From: an uncultured SAR86 cluster bacterium
GTDB lineage: Bacteria > Pseudomonadota > Gammaproteobacteria > Magnimaribacterales > D2472
Reading direction: 5' to 3'
Length of the DNA stretch: 64,000 nucleotides
NCBI GenBank assembly: GCA_902538705.1
Contig: CACBGD010000002.1
Coordinates: 1 to 64,000 of the forward strand
Shown: piece by piece, positions 20,947 to 31,231 of the stretch
Layout of the letters: the number at the start of each line of letters is the position of its first letter
How positions within the stretch are numbered: the stretch's first letter is position 1
Translations under genes and position numbers: made by a program
The notes under the pieces: generated by a model
The model's input: the letters and a program-made list of their open reading frames with translations, nothing else
What the model was told of the DNA's origin: nothing
The model's database searches: none

Positions 20947-22440
20947 TCAAACCTTTACAGGCAATCTAATGAGATTTATTCCTGCAATACTTTTAACTAA
21001 ATTAACAACTTGAACTGAATAACCATACTCATTGTCATACCAACAATATAGTGTAATCTTATTGTCAGAAACTATAGTTGCTTGTGAATCAATTACAGAA
21101 GCAAAAGGACTGGAATAAAAGTCAGAAGAAACAATCTCAGTTGAGTTAACAAAACCAACAATTTCTCTGTACTTAGAGTTAAAGGCTGTCTTTCTGAGGA
21201 ATTCATTGATGTCATCCTTGCTTAGATTACTCTTTTCAACTGTTATTGATATAACAGCCAAACTTACATTTGGAGTTGGAACTCTTATGGCGTTGCCAGT
21301 TAACTTTCCATCGAGTTCAGGTAATGCTTTAGAAACTGCTTTTACTGCTCCTGTAGATGTTATTACCATATTTAATGCAGCACTTCTTCCTCTCCTATCT
21401 TTTTTGTGATAGTTGTCGATTAGATTTTGATCATTCGTATAGGCGTGAACAGTTTCAATATGTCCTGACGTTATTGAATATTCATTATTTAAAATATCTA
21501 AAACAGGAACAATTGCATTAGTTGTGCATGAAGCAGCTGAAATTATGTTGTCAGATTCATTCAATATATTGTTATTGATACCGTTAACAATATTCTTTAT
21601 TTGACCCTTGCCAGGAGCTGTTAAAACAACTTTTCTAGCACCGGATTCTAGATGAAGAGATAAATCTTTCTCCTCTCTCCAGACGCCTGTATTGTCAATA
21701 ACAATTGGTTTCTCTATGTCGTAATCAGAATAATTAAAGTCTTTCGGTCCATTGGCATAAATAATCTTTACAGGATTTCCATTTATTACCAAAGTTTCAG
21801 TTTCATTATCAACTCTAATAGTTCCATGAAATGAGCCGTGAACAGAATCACGTCTCAACAAACTCGCTCGTTTAAGTAGATCATTTGTATCTAATCCTTT
21901 TCTAACAACGATTGCTCTTAGTTTGTAATAGTTACCCGGACCTGTCATTTGAGCCATAATACGTGTAACTAATCTACCTATTCGACCAAACCCGTACAAA
22001 ACAATATCCTGTGGCTTTGAAGGTCTTTGTTGATCGACTTGATCTAGTGGATCTAAGATAAATGATTTTATGTAAGAATCAATTTGTAAGTCATCTAGAG
22101 ACCTATTTTCTTTCATGAAATTAACTAAAATCTCTCCTAAATCAATTTCGCAATCTTTAATATCCTGTAATTCAATTCTTAGTAAAAAAGGATAAGTCTC
22201 AAGCTCAGAAATTTCAGTATCTTCAACTCTTCTTATAAATCTATGGGATTTCATTATTTCAATTGGCGATAAATTTACTAGTGAATGTCCGTACATAAGA
22301 ACGTTTACGCCATTTCTATAAAGTCTTCCTATTATAGGAACCATTAATTCTGCTAAGCCTTCACGCCATTTCCAGTCACCAAAAAAATCATCTGGTTTAT
22401 CTCTAAACCTGAGATCTGGATTTTTTGTGAGATCGGACAT
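20947..22440 (-). CDS. gap: Glyceraldehyde-3-phosphate dehydrogenase, long form with about 150-aa N-terminal extension
   Basis: YGFGRIGRLVTRIM, catalytic SAASCTTNAIVPVLDIL, WYDNEYGYSVQVV; between nqrA and mfd. Confidence 0.93.
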   Translation of the reverse strand: MSDLTKNPDLRFRDKPDDFFGDWKWREGLAELMVPIIGRLYRNGVNVLMYGHSLVNLSPIEIMKSHRFIRRVEDTEISELETYPFLLRIELQDIKDCEIDLGEILVNFMKENRSLDDLQIDSYIKSFILDPLDQVDQQRPSKPQDIVLYGFGRIGRLVTRIMAQMTGPGNYYKLRAIVVRKGLDTNDLLKRASLLRRDSVHGSFHGTIRVDNETETLVINGNPVKIIYANGPKDFNYSDYDIEKPIVIDNTGVWREEKDLSLHLESGARKVVLTAPGKGQIKNIVNGINNNILNESDNIISAASCTTNAIVPVLDILNNEYSITSGHIETVHAYTNDQNLIDNYHKKDRRGRSAALNMVITSTGAVKAVSKALPELDGKLTGNAIRVPTPNVSLAVISITVEKSNLSKDDINEFLRKTAFNSKYREIVGFVNSTEIVSSDFYSSPFASVIDSQATIVSDNKITLYCWYDNEYGYSVQVVNLVKSIAGINLIRLPVKV

Positions 22441-23543
22441 TAGGAATTGTTAAATTTTTTCAGGTGAAAATGTGAATTACCAAACTGTGAATCAATTGAT
22501 ATAAATCTTTTCAAATAATGACCTATGGACATTTCTTCACTAACGCCCATACCTCCATGAAGTTGAACTGCATCCTCACCAACTTTCTTCCCCGATAACC
22601 CAACTTGAGATTTTAGAGCAGAAACTGATCTATATTTAGAATCATTATTTTCATGCATATCAATCATAGATTTATATAAAAGGGATTTGCAAAGCTCGGC
22701 CTCTATAAACATATCGACCATTTTGTGTTGCAAGACTTGAAAGTTACTTATTGGTTGACCGAATTGTTCCCTACTTTTGGTATATTCAACAGTTTTAAGA
22801 TAACAAGATTCCATACAACCAACAGCCTCCGCCGATACACATAAGGTTCCATAATTAATTGCATCTTTTATCAATTGTTCTGCCTCATCACCGGTTGCAA
22901 CTATTTGATCAGCATTAATTGCAACATTTTCAAAATTAATCTGAGATATTCTTCTGTCATCAACAGTTTTAAAATTATTGATTGATAAGCCATTTGTATC
23001 TTTATTTACAATAACTATTGTAGTTGCATCATTATGATTAACAGTAACTAGGTAGTGATCAGCATTTGAACCATTTAACACAAGATTTTTAGTTCCATTT
23101 AGGCTAAGAGAATCAGAACCTTCTAACAGACATGTAATATTATTAAAATCATAGTTCCGATTTTGTTCCATATATGCAAGAGATATCTGCTCTTCACCTG
23201 AAATGAGTTTTTCAATAAAGTCATTTTTTTTATCAAACGAAGAGTTATCAAGAATATATCCTGAAAGAACAACATTACTAAGATATGGTTCTAGTACTAG
23301 AAATTTACCAAATTCTTCAAAAAGTATAGATAATTCTATGGGTCCAAAATCAAAACCACCGGATTCGCTTGAAAACGGCATGGCAAGCCAACCTTGGTCT
23401 GCGAAGAGTTTCCATTTTTCTGAATCATAACCGGATTCACTTTTAGCGAAGTTCTCTCTATCGTAAAAATCATAATCAGAATTACAAAACTTTTGTATTT
23501 GTTCTCTTAAAAGATTTTGTTCATCAGAAAAATTTAGATTCAT
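22440..23543 (-). CDS. Acyl-CoA dehydrogenase, small/second-subunit type (C-terminus IDSQFGNSHFHLKKF)
   Basis: ACAD fold sequence (NFQVLQHKMVDMFIEAEL, LHGGMGVSEEMSIGHYLKR), tandem with next gene. Confidence 0.87.
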   Translation of the reverse strand: MNLNFSDEQNLLREQIQKFCNSDYDFYDRENFAKSESGYDSEKWKLFADQGWLAMPFSSESGGFDFGPIELSILFEEFGKFLVLEPYLSNVVLSGYILDNSSFDKKNDFIEKLISGEEQISLAYMEQNRNYDFNNITCLLEGSDSLSLNGTKNLVLNGSNADHYLVTVNHNDATTIVIVNKDTNGLSINNFKTVDDRRISQINFENVAINADQIVATGDEAEQLIKDAINYGTLCVSAEAVGCMESCYLKTVEYTKSREQFGQPISNFQVLQHKMVDMFIEAELCKSLLYKSMIDMHENNDSKYRSVSALKSQVGLSGKKVGEDAVQLHGGMGVSEEMSIGHYLKRFISIDSQFGNSHFHLKKFNNS

Positions 23544-24724
23544 TAAACACCTAGAACAAATTTGGAGATAATATTTTTTTGAATTTCATTACTACCTCCA
23601 TAGATAGTTACTTTTCTCATGTTTAGATATTTTGATAAAGCATCATTAGTATAATCTGGTCCATTAGGTTTGATATTTGAGCCATAGCCATCTGGTCCTC
23701 CGTAAGGAATTGCAAATTCACCAGCAGCTTCGACATAAAGTTCAGTAAGACGTTGTTGAATCTCAGTTCCTTTGATCTTTAATATAGAAGATTCAGCTCC
23801 AGGATTACCACCACCTTCAAGAGCAGATAACAATCTAAGTTCTGTAAACTCAAGAGCCATAATATCAATTTCCAGTTGTGATACTTTTGCAATGAGATCG
23901 TCATCACCTAAGTCTTTAGAAATTTCTTTTAGTCTCTCCAATTGTCTTTTAGACGCACCTACACCTGCTATACCAAAACGCTCATGGGCTAAGAGGAACT
24001 TTGCATATGTCCAACCTTTGCCCTCTTCTCCAATAAGATTTTCAGCAGGAACTTTTACATCAGTAAAAAATACTGAATTTACCTCATGATCCCCATCTAT
24101 TGTAATAATCGGTTTAACCTCAATACCTGGAGATTTCATATCAATTAATAAGAATGATATGCCTTCTTGTTTTTTTCCAGATGAATCAGTTCTAACTAGA
24201 CAAAATATCCAGTCAGCATGTTGTGCTAAAGTAGTCCAAGTTTTTGAACCGTTGATAATGTAATAATCTTTACCATCTTCATTTACAAGTTCAGCTTTTG
24301 TCTTTAACGAAGCTAAATCAGATCCTGATCCAGGTTCAGAATAACCTTGACACCACCAAGTATCAAAATTAAGAATATCTGGTAAGAATCTATCCTTTTG
24401 TTCTTGATTTCCAAACGAGTAAATAACTGGGCCAACCATGCTAACACCAAAAGGAATAAGTGGTGGACACCCAGCAAGCCCAAGCTCATTTTGAAATATG
24501 TAAATTTGCGCTGGTGACCATCCAGTACCACCATACTCTTCAGGCCAATTAAAGCCCATCCAGCCTTTTGCGGAAAGGGATTTATGCCAATCAACTATAT
24601 CCTCTCTAGTCAATGGCTCGCCATTATCTGTTTTCTCTTTAACATGTTTTGGATATTCATTTGCTAAAAAGTTTCTAACCTCATCTCTGAATTCTAAGTC
24701 CTTTGAAGAAAAGCTTAATTCCAT
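23543..24724 (-). CDS. Acyl-CoA dehydrogenase, large-subunit type
   Basis: CQGYSEPGSGSDLASLKTKA, WTTLAQHADW, YGGSNEIQKNII. Confidence 0.92.
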   Translation of the reverse strand: MELSFSSKDLEFRDEVRNFLANEYPKHVKEKTDNGEPLTREDIVDWHKSLSAKGWMGFNWPEEYGGTGWSPAQIYIFQNELGLAGCPPLIPFGVSMVGPVIYSFGNQEQKDRFLPDILNFDTWWCQGYSEPGSGSDLASLKTKAELVNEDGKDYYIINGSKTWTTLAQHADWIFCLVRTDSSGKKQEGISFLLIDMKSPGIEVKPIITIDGDHEVNSVFFTDVKVPAENLIGEEGKGWTYAKFLLAHERFGIAGVGASKRQLERLKEISKDLGDDDLIAKVSQLEIDIMALEFTELRLLSALEGGGNPGAESSILKIKGTEIQQRLTELYVEAAGEFAIPYGGPDGYGSNIKPNGPDYTNDALSKYLNMRKVTIYGGSNEIQKNIISKFVLGV

Positions 24725-24781
24725 AATATATTTCCTATAAATGATTACTTATAATGAGCACTTATTATACAAGACACTAGA

Positions 24782-27769
24782 TTGAAAAAACAGAATAAAG
24801 AAAACTTTAAACCCATAAAAAATTTAATAGATAAACAGGTAAAAACACTATTAATTTGCTCATCTAATTCAGAAATTGATTATGTGTATTCGAATATATT
24901 AGATCAATATAATCATATAAGGATTTCTAGGTTTTATGACAGAGAAATACTTCCCTATGATCATTTTTCAACACCAGACGATATAGTAAAAAAAAGAATA
25001 AATGAAATTTTTAAAATACCTAACTCAGAATTAATATTAACTTCTGTTAAAAATCTTTTTGAATTCTATCCAGAATATAGTTTTTTTGATTCTCTTAAAA
25101 CATATAGTGTTGGTGAAAAAATATCAATTTCTGACCTCAAGAAAGCTCTTGAAACATTAAATTACATAAGAGTTGATAAGGTTAAGACCTTGAATGAATA
25201 CTCACATAGAGGTGGAATTATAGATATCAATTCAGGCAGATATAAAAATCCTGTAAGAATTGATTTTTTTGATGATTACATAGAATCTATAAGAGAATTT
25301 GATATTAAATCACAGAGATCTATTTCAGAAGTTAAATCATTTAAACTTAATACAGGTTATGAAATACTCTTAGATAATCATACTGTTAATTTATTTAAAG
25401 AAAAGTGGAGAGATGAGTTTCATGGAATTGATGAAAGGACTTCTGCTTTTTTTACAAATTTAACCAAAAAAAATCTTCCTGAAGGATATGAAAATTATCT
25501 AACAATACTGATTGAAAATCCTATCAATTTTTTTAATTTAATTAAGTGTGATGAAATCTTTATCACAAATGATTCTAGTATTACCAACTATAGCAACTTC
25601 ATAAAAGAAAGATTCGATGACGAAGATAATGGTTCGAGAGAGCTCATCCCACCATCAAAGCTTTTTTATGATCCTCAGAAAGATCTTGTTATTAAAAATT
25701 TAAGATCAATAAAGCTTGTTAATAAAGATTTCTCAAGTATTTTAAAAACTAAAAAACAAGAAATAATTCAAGAAAAAACTAATAGTTATGTAAGTTACGA
25801 TAATTCTCTCTCCTTAGATGATTTAGTAATTCATGAAAACTATGGTCTAGGCATATTTAGAGGATTAAAAACAATCAAAACAAGCTCAAAAATCAATGAA
25901 TATTTATGTATTGAATATAAGCAAAAAGAACTTTTATATGTGCCTACAAATAACTTCCATATGCTTTCAAAGTTTCATAAGAAAAATGATGATGTTACGC
26001 TCGATTCTCTATCAAATACCAATTGGTCGAAGAAAAAAGAAAAAGCTAAAGCAAGGATTTATGACCATGCATCAGAAATTCTAGAAATTGAATCTGAAAG
26101 ATTAAAAGCCTCATCCTATTCATTGAAAGTATCTGATGAAGATTATCTTTTATTTCTTAAAGATTTTCCTTTTGAAGACACAGATGATCAAAGAATTGTC
26201 TCAAGTGATATTAGAAAAGATTTATCATTAGTTAAACCAATGAATAGATTATTATGTGGTGATGTAGGATTTGGCAAAACGGAAATTGCAATAAGATCTG
26301 CATTCATAACTGTTTACTCAGAAAAACAAGTCATAATATTAAGTCCCAGTACAGTTTTAACCGAGCAACACTATGAATCATTTACACAACGGTTTAGAAA
26401 CTTTCCAGTAACTATAAAAAAACTTTCAAGAAATACATCTATCAAAGAAAAACAAAAACTTTATGATGACTTTAATAATAAGAAAATTGATTTATTGATA
26501 GGCACGCATGCATTATTTAATGAGAATTTATCATTTGAAAATGTCGGATTGATAGTTGTAGATGAAGAGCATAGGTTTGGAGCTAAGCAAAAAAATCTTA
26601 TTAAACATAAGCAACTTTCTACCCATATCTTATATATGTCTGCAACACCCATTCCTAAAACAATGAATATGGCTTTTTCTGGATTAAAGGACTTTTCGTT
26701 TCTTTCAACACCGCCACCAAAGAGACTATCAATAAAAACCTTCTTAGAAGTTAGTAACAATGCAATCATCAAGGAATCTCTTAATAGAGAGTTCAATAGA
26801 GATGGCTGCTCATTCTTCATAGAAAATAATGTAGAAAAAATGGAGAAGCTCAAGACAAATCTATCAAAATTACTGCCAAATCAGGAAATTGGTATTGTGC
26901 ATGCCAGCTTAAATAAGAAAACCATAGATAAACGGATTGATGCATTCAGGAATAAAGAAATAAATGTCTTAATATGCACAACGATTGTTGAAATGGGCCT
27001 AGATATTCCTGAGGCTAATACAATTATTATTAATAATGCTCAGAATTTTGGCTTATCTCAGTTACATCAACTTAGAGGAAGAATTGGAAGATCGTCTAGA
27101 CAAGGATATTGTTATGCACTAATACCCTCTCCCAACATAGGAAACAAATCAAAATCAAGGCTTAAAAGCTTCGTTGATAACTCGCATTTAGGTGCAGGAT
27201 TTAATATTGCTGAAGAAGACCTTGAAATACGAGGTGCTGGAGAAATTCTAGGTATTAAGCAGTCTGGACACATTGATACAATTGGGATGTCCTTATACAT
27301 GTCAATGCTTAAAACCGCTTTAAATAATGATAATAAAAATATTGAGAAGTCTTGCGAAATTAAACTTTCAATTACTAATCTAATTCCTGAAAATTACCTT
27401 CCCTCGCCAATAGAGAGACTTAAAGTTTATAAAAAACTATCCATTGCTACTTTTGAAGCTCTGAATGAAATCAAGTTAGATCTTTTAGATAAATGTGGAA
27501 AACATCCTCAGGAGTTAAAAAACTTATTTCAAATAACTGAATTAGCCATAAAAGCTAAGAATTTGGATATTAAAAAAATTACTCAAACATCAAAGTTTAT
27601 AAAGATTGGCTTTTTAGAAAATGTCTCTGATAATATCTTAGAAACTATAATTAAACTAACTAGTCATTCTTCAGGCTCTTATCAAATTAAAAAGAATGGT
27701 GAACTGTGGATAAATTATGCTGACGAAGATGTGTTAAATTTACTTAATGAAGTTATTAATGAGTTTTAA
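24782..27769 (+). CDS. mfd: Transcription-repair coupling factor Mfd (TTG start), shorter than usual
   Basis: RID DLVIHENYGLGIFRGL, GDVGFGKTEIAIRSAF, DEEHRFGAKQK, MSATPIPKTMNMA, GRIGRSSRQGYCYAL. Confidence 0.96.
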   Translation: MKKQNKENFKPIKNLIDKQVKTLLICSSNSEIDYVYSNILDQYNHIRISRFYDREILPYDHFSTPDDIVKKRINEIFKIPNSELILTSVKNLFEFYPEYSFFDSLKTYSVGEKISISDLKKALETLNYIRVDKVKTLNEYSHRGGIIDINSGRYKNPVRIDFFDDYIESIREFDIKSQRSISEVKSFKLNTGYEILLDNHTVNLFKEKWRDEFHGIDERTSAFFTNLTKKNLPEGYENYLTILIENPINFFNLIKCDEIFITNDSSITNYSNFIKERFDDEDNGSRELIPPSKLFYDPQKDLVIKNLRSIKLVNKDFSSILKTKKQEIIQEKTNSYVSYDNSLSLDDLVIHENYGLGIFRGLKTIKTSSKINEYLCIEYKQKELLYVPTNNFHMLSKFHKKNDDVTLDSLSNTNWSKKKEKAKARIYDHASEILEIESERLKASSYSLKVSDEDYLLFLKDFPFEDTDDQRIVSSDIRKDLSLVKPMNRLLCGDVGFGKTEIAIRSAFITVYSEKQVIILSPSTVLTEQHYESFTQRFRNFPVTIKKLSRNTSIKEKQKLYDDFNNKKIDLLIGTHALFNENLSFENVGLIVVDEEHRFGAKQKNLIKHKQLSTHILYMSATPIPKTMNMAFSGLKDFSFLSTPPPKRLSIKTFLEVSNNAIIKESLNREFNRDGCSFFIENNVEKMEKLKTNLSKLLPNQEIGIVHASLNKKTIDKRIDAFRNKEINVLICTTIVEMGLDIPEANTIIINNAQNFGLSQLHQLRGRIGRSSRQGYCYALIPSPNIGNKSKSRLKSFVDNSHLGAGFNIAEEDLEIRGAGEILGIKQSGHIDTIGMSLYMSMLKTALNNDNKNIEKSCEIKLSITNLIPENYLPSPIERLKVYKKLSIATFEALNEIKLDLLDKCGKHPQELKNLFQITELAIKAKNLDIKKITQTSKFIKIGFLENVSDNILETIIKLTSHSSGSYQIKKNGELWINYADEDVLNLLNEVINEF

Positions 27770-28403
27770 TAAAATAATTCTTTTATTTTTATTTTTTACT
27801 AATGCGTCATATGCTGAAGAAATATATAAAGTAGAAGTAATATTTATTAAATTTAATGATGTTACTACGGATGAAAAATTCATTAAAAACCTAAACTTCA
27901 TACCCCAAAGTGTTGAGGAGTTAAAAGAAAATGAGATTGAGCTTATTCCTCAGAAATTTATAGATAATGTTCTATCATCCGTTGATCTATTGGATTTAGA
28001 TATAAATGAAATCCAAATAATTACTGGTGAAGAAGATAATAAATCAATCACAGAGATCTATAATCTTTATAAGTATGAAGATTTGGAAAATCTTGATTTT
28101 CTAACTGGCAGATTGAGGTGGAGAGATAATATTGAAATTCTTGATTCTATATCTTGGTATCAACCTGTTAAAAGTAAGAATGAATATACGTTTCATTTTA
28201 GTGATAAGAATAATATTAGTTTCTACTTAAACCTATATCAGTCAAGATATCTACATCTTAATCTAAAAGTATTTTTTGGAAAACTTGATTTAGATAGAGA
28301 AATAAAAGAATTTATAGATGAAGATCGAAGAGTAAAAAATTCCGAAATAAATTATTTTGATCACCCAAGTATGGGCGTAATAGTTAAAATAGATAAGACT
28401 TAA
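27759..28403 (+). CDS. csiV: CsiV-like periplasmic protein (downstream of mfd); ORF track start 27747, probable start 27759
   Basis: Signal peptide then EEIYKVEVIFIKFND; position immediately downstream of mfd as in other Gammaproteobacteria. Confidence 0.65.
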   Translation: MSFNKIILLFLFFTNASYAEEIYKVEVIFIKFNDVTTDEKFIKNLNFIPQSVEELKENEIELIPQKFIDNVLSSVDLLDLDINEIQIITGEEDNKSITEIYNLYKYEDLENLDFLTGRLRWRDNIEILDSISWYQPVKSKNEYTFHFSDKNNISFYLNLYQSRYLHLNLKVFFGKLDLDREIKEFIDEDRRVKNSEINYFDHPSMGVIVKIDKT

Positions 28404-29005
28404 GATTCCTGTTCTTGCGGATAGTATGCATTATCATTGATTGAATGATCTGTAATATCTTTTACAGATCTTATTTCTGGTATTTGTTCAATCAATGTAC
28501 TTTCAATTCCATCTTTGAGCGTAACATCAATCATTCCACATCCCTGACAACCACCACCGAATTGAAGAATAACATCTGCGTCATCGGTAAATTCTACAAG
28601 TGAAACTTCACCGCCATGAGAAGCAAGCATCGGATTAATTTCGTTATATAAAATAAAATTAATCTTATCTTCTATTGTGCTATTTTCACCAATATTTGGC
28701 ATCTTAGCATTTGGTGCTTTGATGGTGAGCTGTCCATCAAAGTTATCCTCATCAAAATTTACAATTGCATCATCTAAAAAATCAATACTTTTTGCATCCA
28801 CATATACATCAATCAATTCTAGATGCATTATTAAGTCGTCCTTGGAAGCCTCACTTATATTACAAAAAGCTAGACAAGTTTCAGCTTTAGGTGTGCCAGG
28901 TTTATCAATAAACAATCTAATAGCTAAATTATCCTCATCCTTGGCATCAATAAGTTTTTTTAAATAAACTTCTGCTGAATTAGTAATTTCTATATTGTTT
29001 TTCAT
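28400..29005 (-). CDS. nfuA: Fe-S biogenesis protein NfuA
   Basis: Degenerate A-type domain plus NFU domain INPMLASHGGEVSLVEF...GGGCQGCGMIDVTLKDGIE. Confidence 0.95.
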   Translation of the reverse strand: MKNNIEITNSAEVYLKKLIDAKDEDNLAIRLFIDKPGTPKAETCLAFCNISEASKDDLIMHLELIDVYVDAKSIDFLDDAIVNFDEDNFDGQLTIKAPNAKMPNIGENSTIEDKINFILYNEINPMLASHGGEVSLVEFTDDADVILQFGGGCQGCGMIDVTLKDGIESTLIEQIPEIRSVKDITDHSINDNAYYPQEQES

Positions 29006-29134
29006 AATATTTATATTTGAGGTGATTTTAACTGCTTTTCAAGGAATAAGAAAAGTTATAACTTATTTATTTTCACAATAATATAATGTTCATCAAGATA
29101 AAAGGCGTGATAATATTCCTTGTAATTTGTAGTT

Positions 29135-31231
29135 ATGAATAAATGTGTATACCTGAGTCTATCAGTTTTAATTTTAAATGGTTGTAATGAAATGAGTTCT
29201 AATAATCCTCCAAGTCCAAAAAAAATTCCCTATGAGCTAAAAGCACATGGTGACACAAGAATCGATAACTATTATTGGATGAGAGATGATTCACGATCTG
29301 ATCCTGAACTTATCGCATATCTTGAATCTGAAAATGAATATTTTAAAAAGTGGCATGATGCGAAAGTAAATTATCAAAGTGAGATCTATAAGGAGCTTAA
29401 AAATATGATCCCTATCGAGGAGGAAACTCTAAGAGTTAAGGATGGTAATTTTTACTACTACTCCAGGATTAGATCAGATCAGCAATATTCAACATATTAT
29501 AGAAATGATTCAACTGAGGAAATCCTGCTGGACGCAAATGAAGAAGCTAAGGGTAAAGAGTTCTATAACGCTGCTGGATTAAATATTTCTCCTGATGAAA
29601 ATCTTTTGCTTTATGGGGAGGATTTAAATGGAAGACGTGAATACACTTTACGAATAAAGGACTTAAGAAATAATAGATTATTGTCAGATGAGATAGTTAA
29701 AGTCTCTCCTAATGCAGTTTGGTCAAATGATTCAAAATATATAGTGTATGCAAAAAAAGATGAAGAGACATTAATACAAAATCAAATCTATCTTCATGAA
29801 TTGGGTACGAAACAATCTGAAGATAAATTAATTTATAAAGAGGGAGATAATGAATTCAATATTTGGTTATCTGAATCAAGAACTAAAAAATATATCTATA
29901 TCTATATAGAAAAAACTAATGCTAGTGAGGTTTGGTTAATGGATAAATCAAATCCATTGAAACCAATTCAATTAGTACTTAAGAGATCTGAGAATCATCT
30001 TTATTCAATTGAGGATGGAGGTGATTATTTTTATGCACTTTCAAATCACAATGATGCAAAGAATTTTAAAATCATGCGGTTTGGAGGATCAGATTTCGGT
30101 GACATAAATAAATGGGAAATCATTGTTGATGCAAGGAATACTCACTACATTGAAGATATGCTCACCTTTAATAAACATATAGTTATTCAATCAAGATTTG
30201 ATGGCATACCTATAATTGAAATATTAGATATTGATTCAAAAAAACTAACTCAAATAAAGATGAAAGATGAAGTTTATGATGTTGGCCTAGCATATAACAA
30301 TAACTTTGATTCATCTTTTTTTAGATATTCCTATTCATCATTAAATACATCACCTCAAATATATAAATATGATTTATTTAAAACTTCAAATACTATCGTA
30401 TGGAAAAAACAAGTTAAAAACTTTTTAGATTCAAGTTATGAAATAAAGAGAATTAAAACTGTTGCTAGAGATAAGACTGAGGTTCCAGTTTCAATCGTTT
30501 ATAAAAAAGGTATTGATACAAAGAATGCTCCTATGCTTATTTATGGATATGGTTCATATGGAATAAATATGGATTCTGGTTTTAGATCATCGATTGTTCC
30601 CCTTCTTGATAGAGGATTCATATTTGCTATCTCACAAATTAGAGGTGGTGCTGATATGGGTAGATTTTGGTATGAAGAAGGAAGAATGATGAAAAAGAAT
30701 AATACTTTCTTTGATTTTATAGATTCTACAAAATTCCTTATTGAAAATAATATTGGACATAAGAATAAAGTATTTGCAATGGGTGGAAGTGCTGGTGGCT
30801 TATTGATGGGTGCAGTTATAAATTATGAACCAGAACTCTATAAAGGAATCGTAAGTGCAGTCCCCTTCGTAGATGTCTTAACAACTATGTCTGATGAATC
30901 AATTCCTCTAACGACATTCGAATATGACGAATGGGGTAATCCAAATAATAAGGAGGAATATTTATATATGAAAACATATTCGCCTTATGACAATATCAAT
31001 AAGCTTAACTATCCAGCAGTTTTAGTAACTACAAGCTTATTTGATTCTCAAGTGCAGTATTTTGAACCTGCTAAATATGTTCCAAAGTTAAGAGAAAATT
31101 CTACTTCTGGTAATCCTGTTTTTCTCAATATAAATTTAGTTGGTGGTCATGGTGGTAAAAGTGGAAGGCTTGACTCTTTAAATGAAACAGCCCTAGATTA
31201 TTCATTCATTCTAAATATTTTGAATGATTAG
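29135..31231 (+). CDS. ptrB: Oligopeptidase B-like S9A peptidase, predicted lipoprotein
   Basis: Lipobox LILNGC; YYWMRDDSRSDPELIAYLESEN; catalytic FAMGGSAGGLLMGAVIN; SQIRGGADMGRFWYEEGRM. Confidence 0.92.
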   Translation: MNKCVYLSLSVLILNGCNEMSSNNPPSPKKIPYELKAHGDTRIDNYYWMRDDSRSDPELIAYLESENEYFKKWHDAKVNYQSEIYKELKNMIPIEEETLRVKDGNFYYYSRIRSDQQYSTYYRNDSTEEILLDANEEAKGKEFYNAAGLNISPDENLLLYGEDLNGRREYTLRIKDLRNNRLLSDEIVKVSPNAVWSNDSKYIVYAKKDEETLIQNQIYLHELGTKQSEDKLIYKEGDNEFNIWLSESRTKKYIYIYIEKTNASEVWLMDKSNPLKPIQLVLKRSENHLYSIEDGGDYFYALSNHNDAKNFKIMRFGGSDFGDINKWEIIVDARNTHYIEDMLTFNKHIVIQSRFDGIPIIEILDIDSKKLTQIKMKDEVYDVGLAYNNNFDSSFFRYSYSSLNTSPQIYKYDLFKTSNTIVWKKQVKNFLDSSYEIKRIKTVARDKTEVPVSIVYKKGIDTKNAPMLIYGYGSYGINMDSGFRSSIVPLLDRGFIFAISQIRGGADMGRFWYEEGRMMKKNNTFFDFIDSTKFLIENNIGHKNKVFAMGGSAGGLLMGAVINYEPELYKGIVSAVPFVDVLTTMSDESIPLTTFEYDEWGNPNNKEEYLYMKTYSPYDNINKLNYPAVLVTTSLFDSQVQYFEPAKYVPKLRENSTSGNPVFLNINLVGGHGGKSGRLDSLNETALDYSFILNILND

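Noticed and set aside
24313-24594. 93-aa minus ORF inside the acyl-CoA dehydrogenase
   Set aside because: Alternate frame of a strongly conserved gene; no independent support.
26461-27300. Minus-strand ORFs 26461-26853 and 27112-27300 within mfd
   Set aside because: Antisense to helicase motifs of Mfd; chance ORFs.
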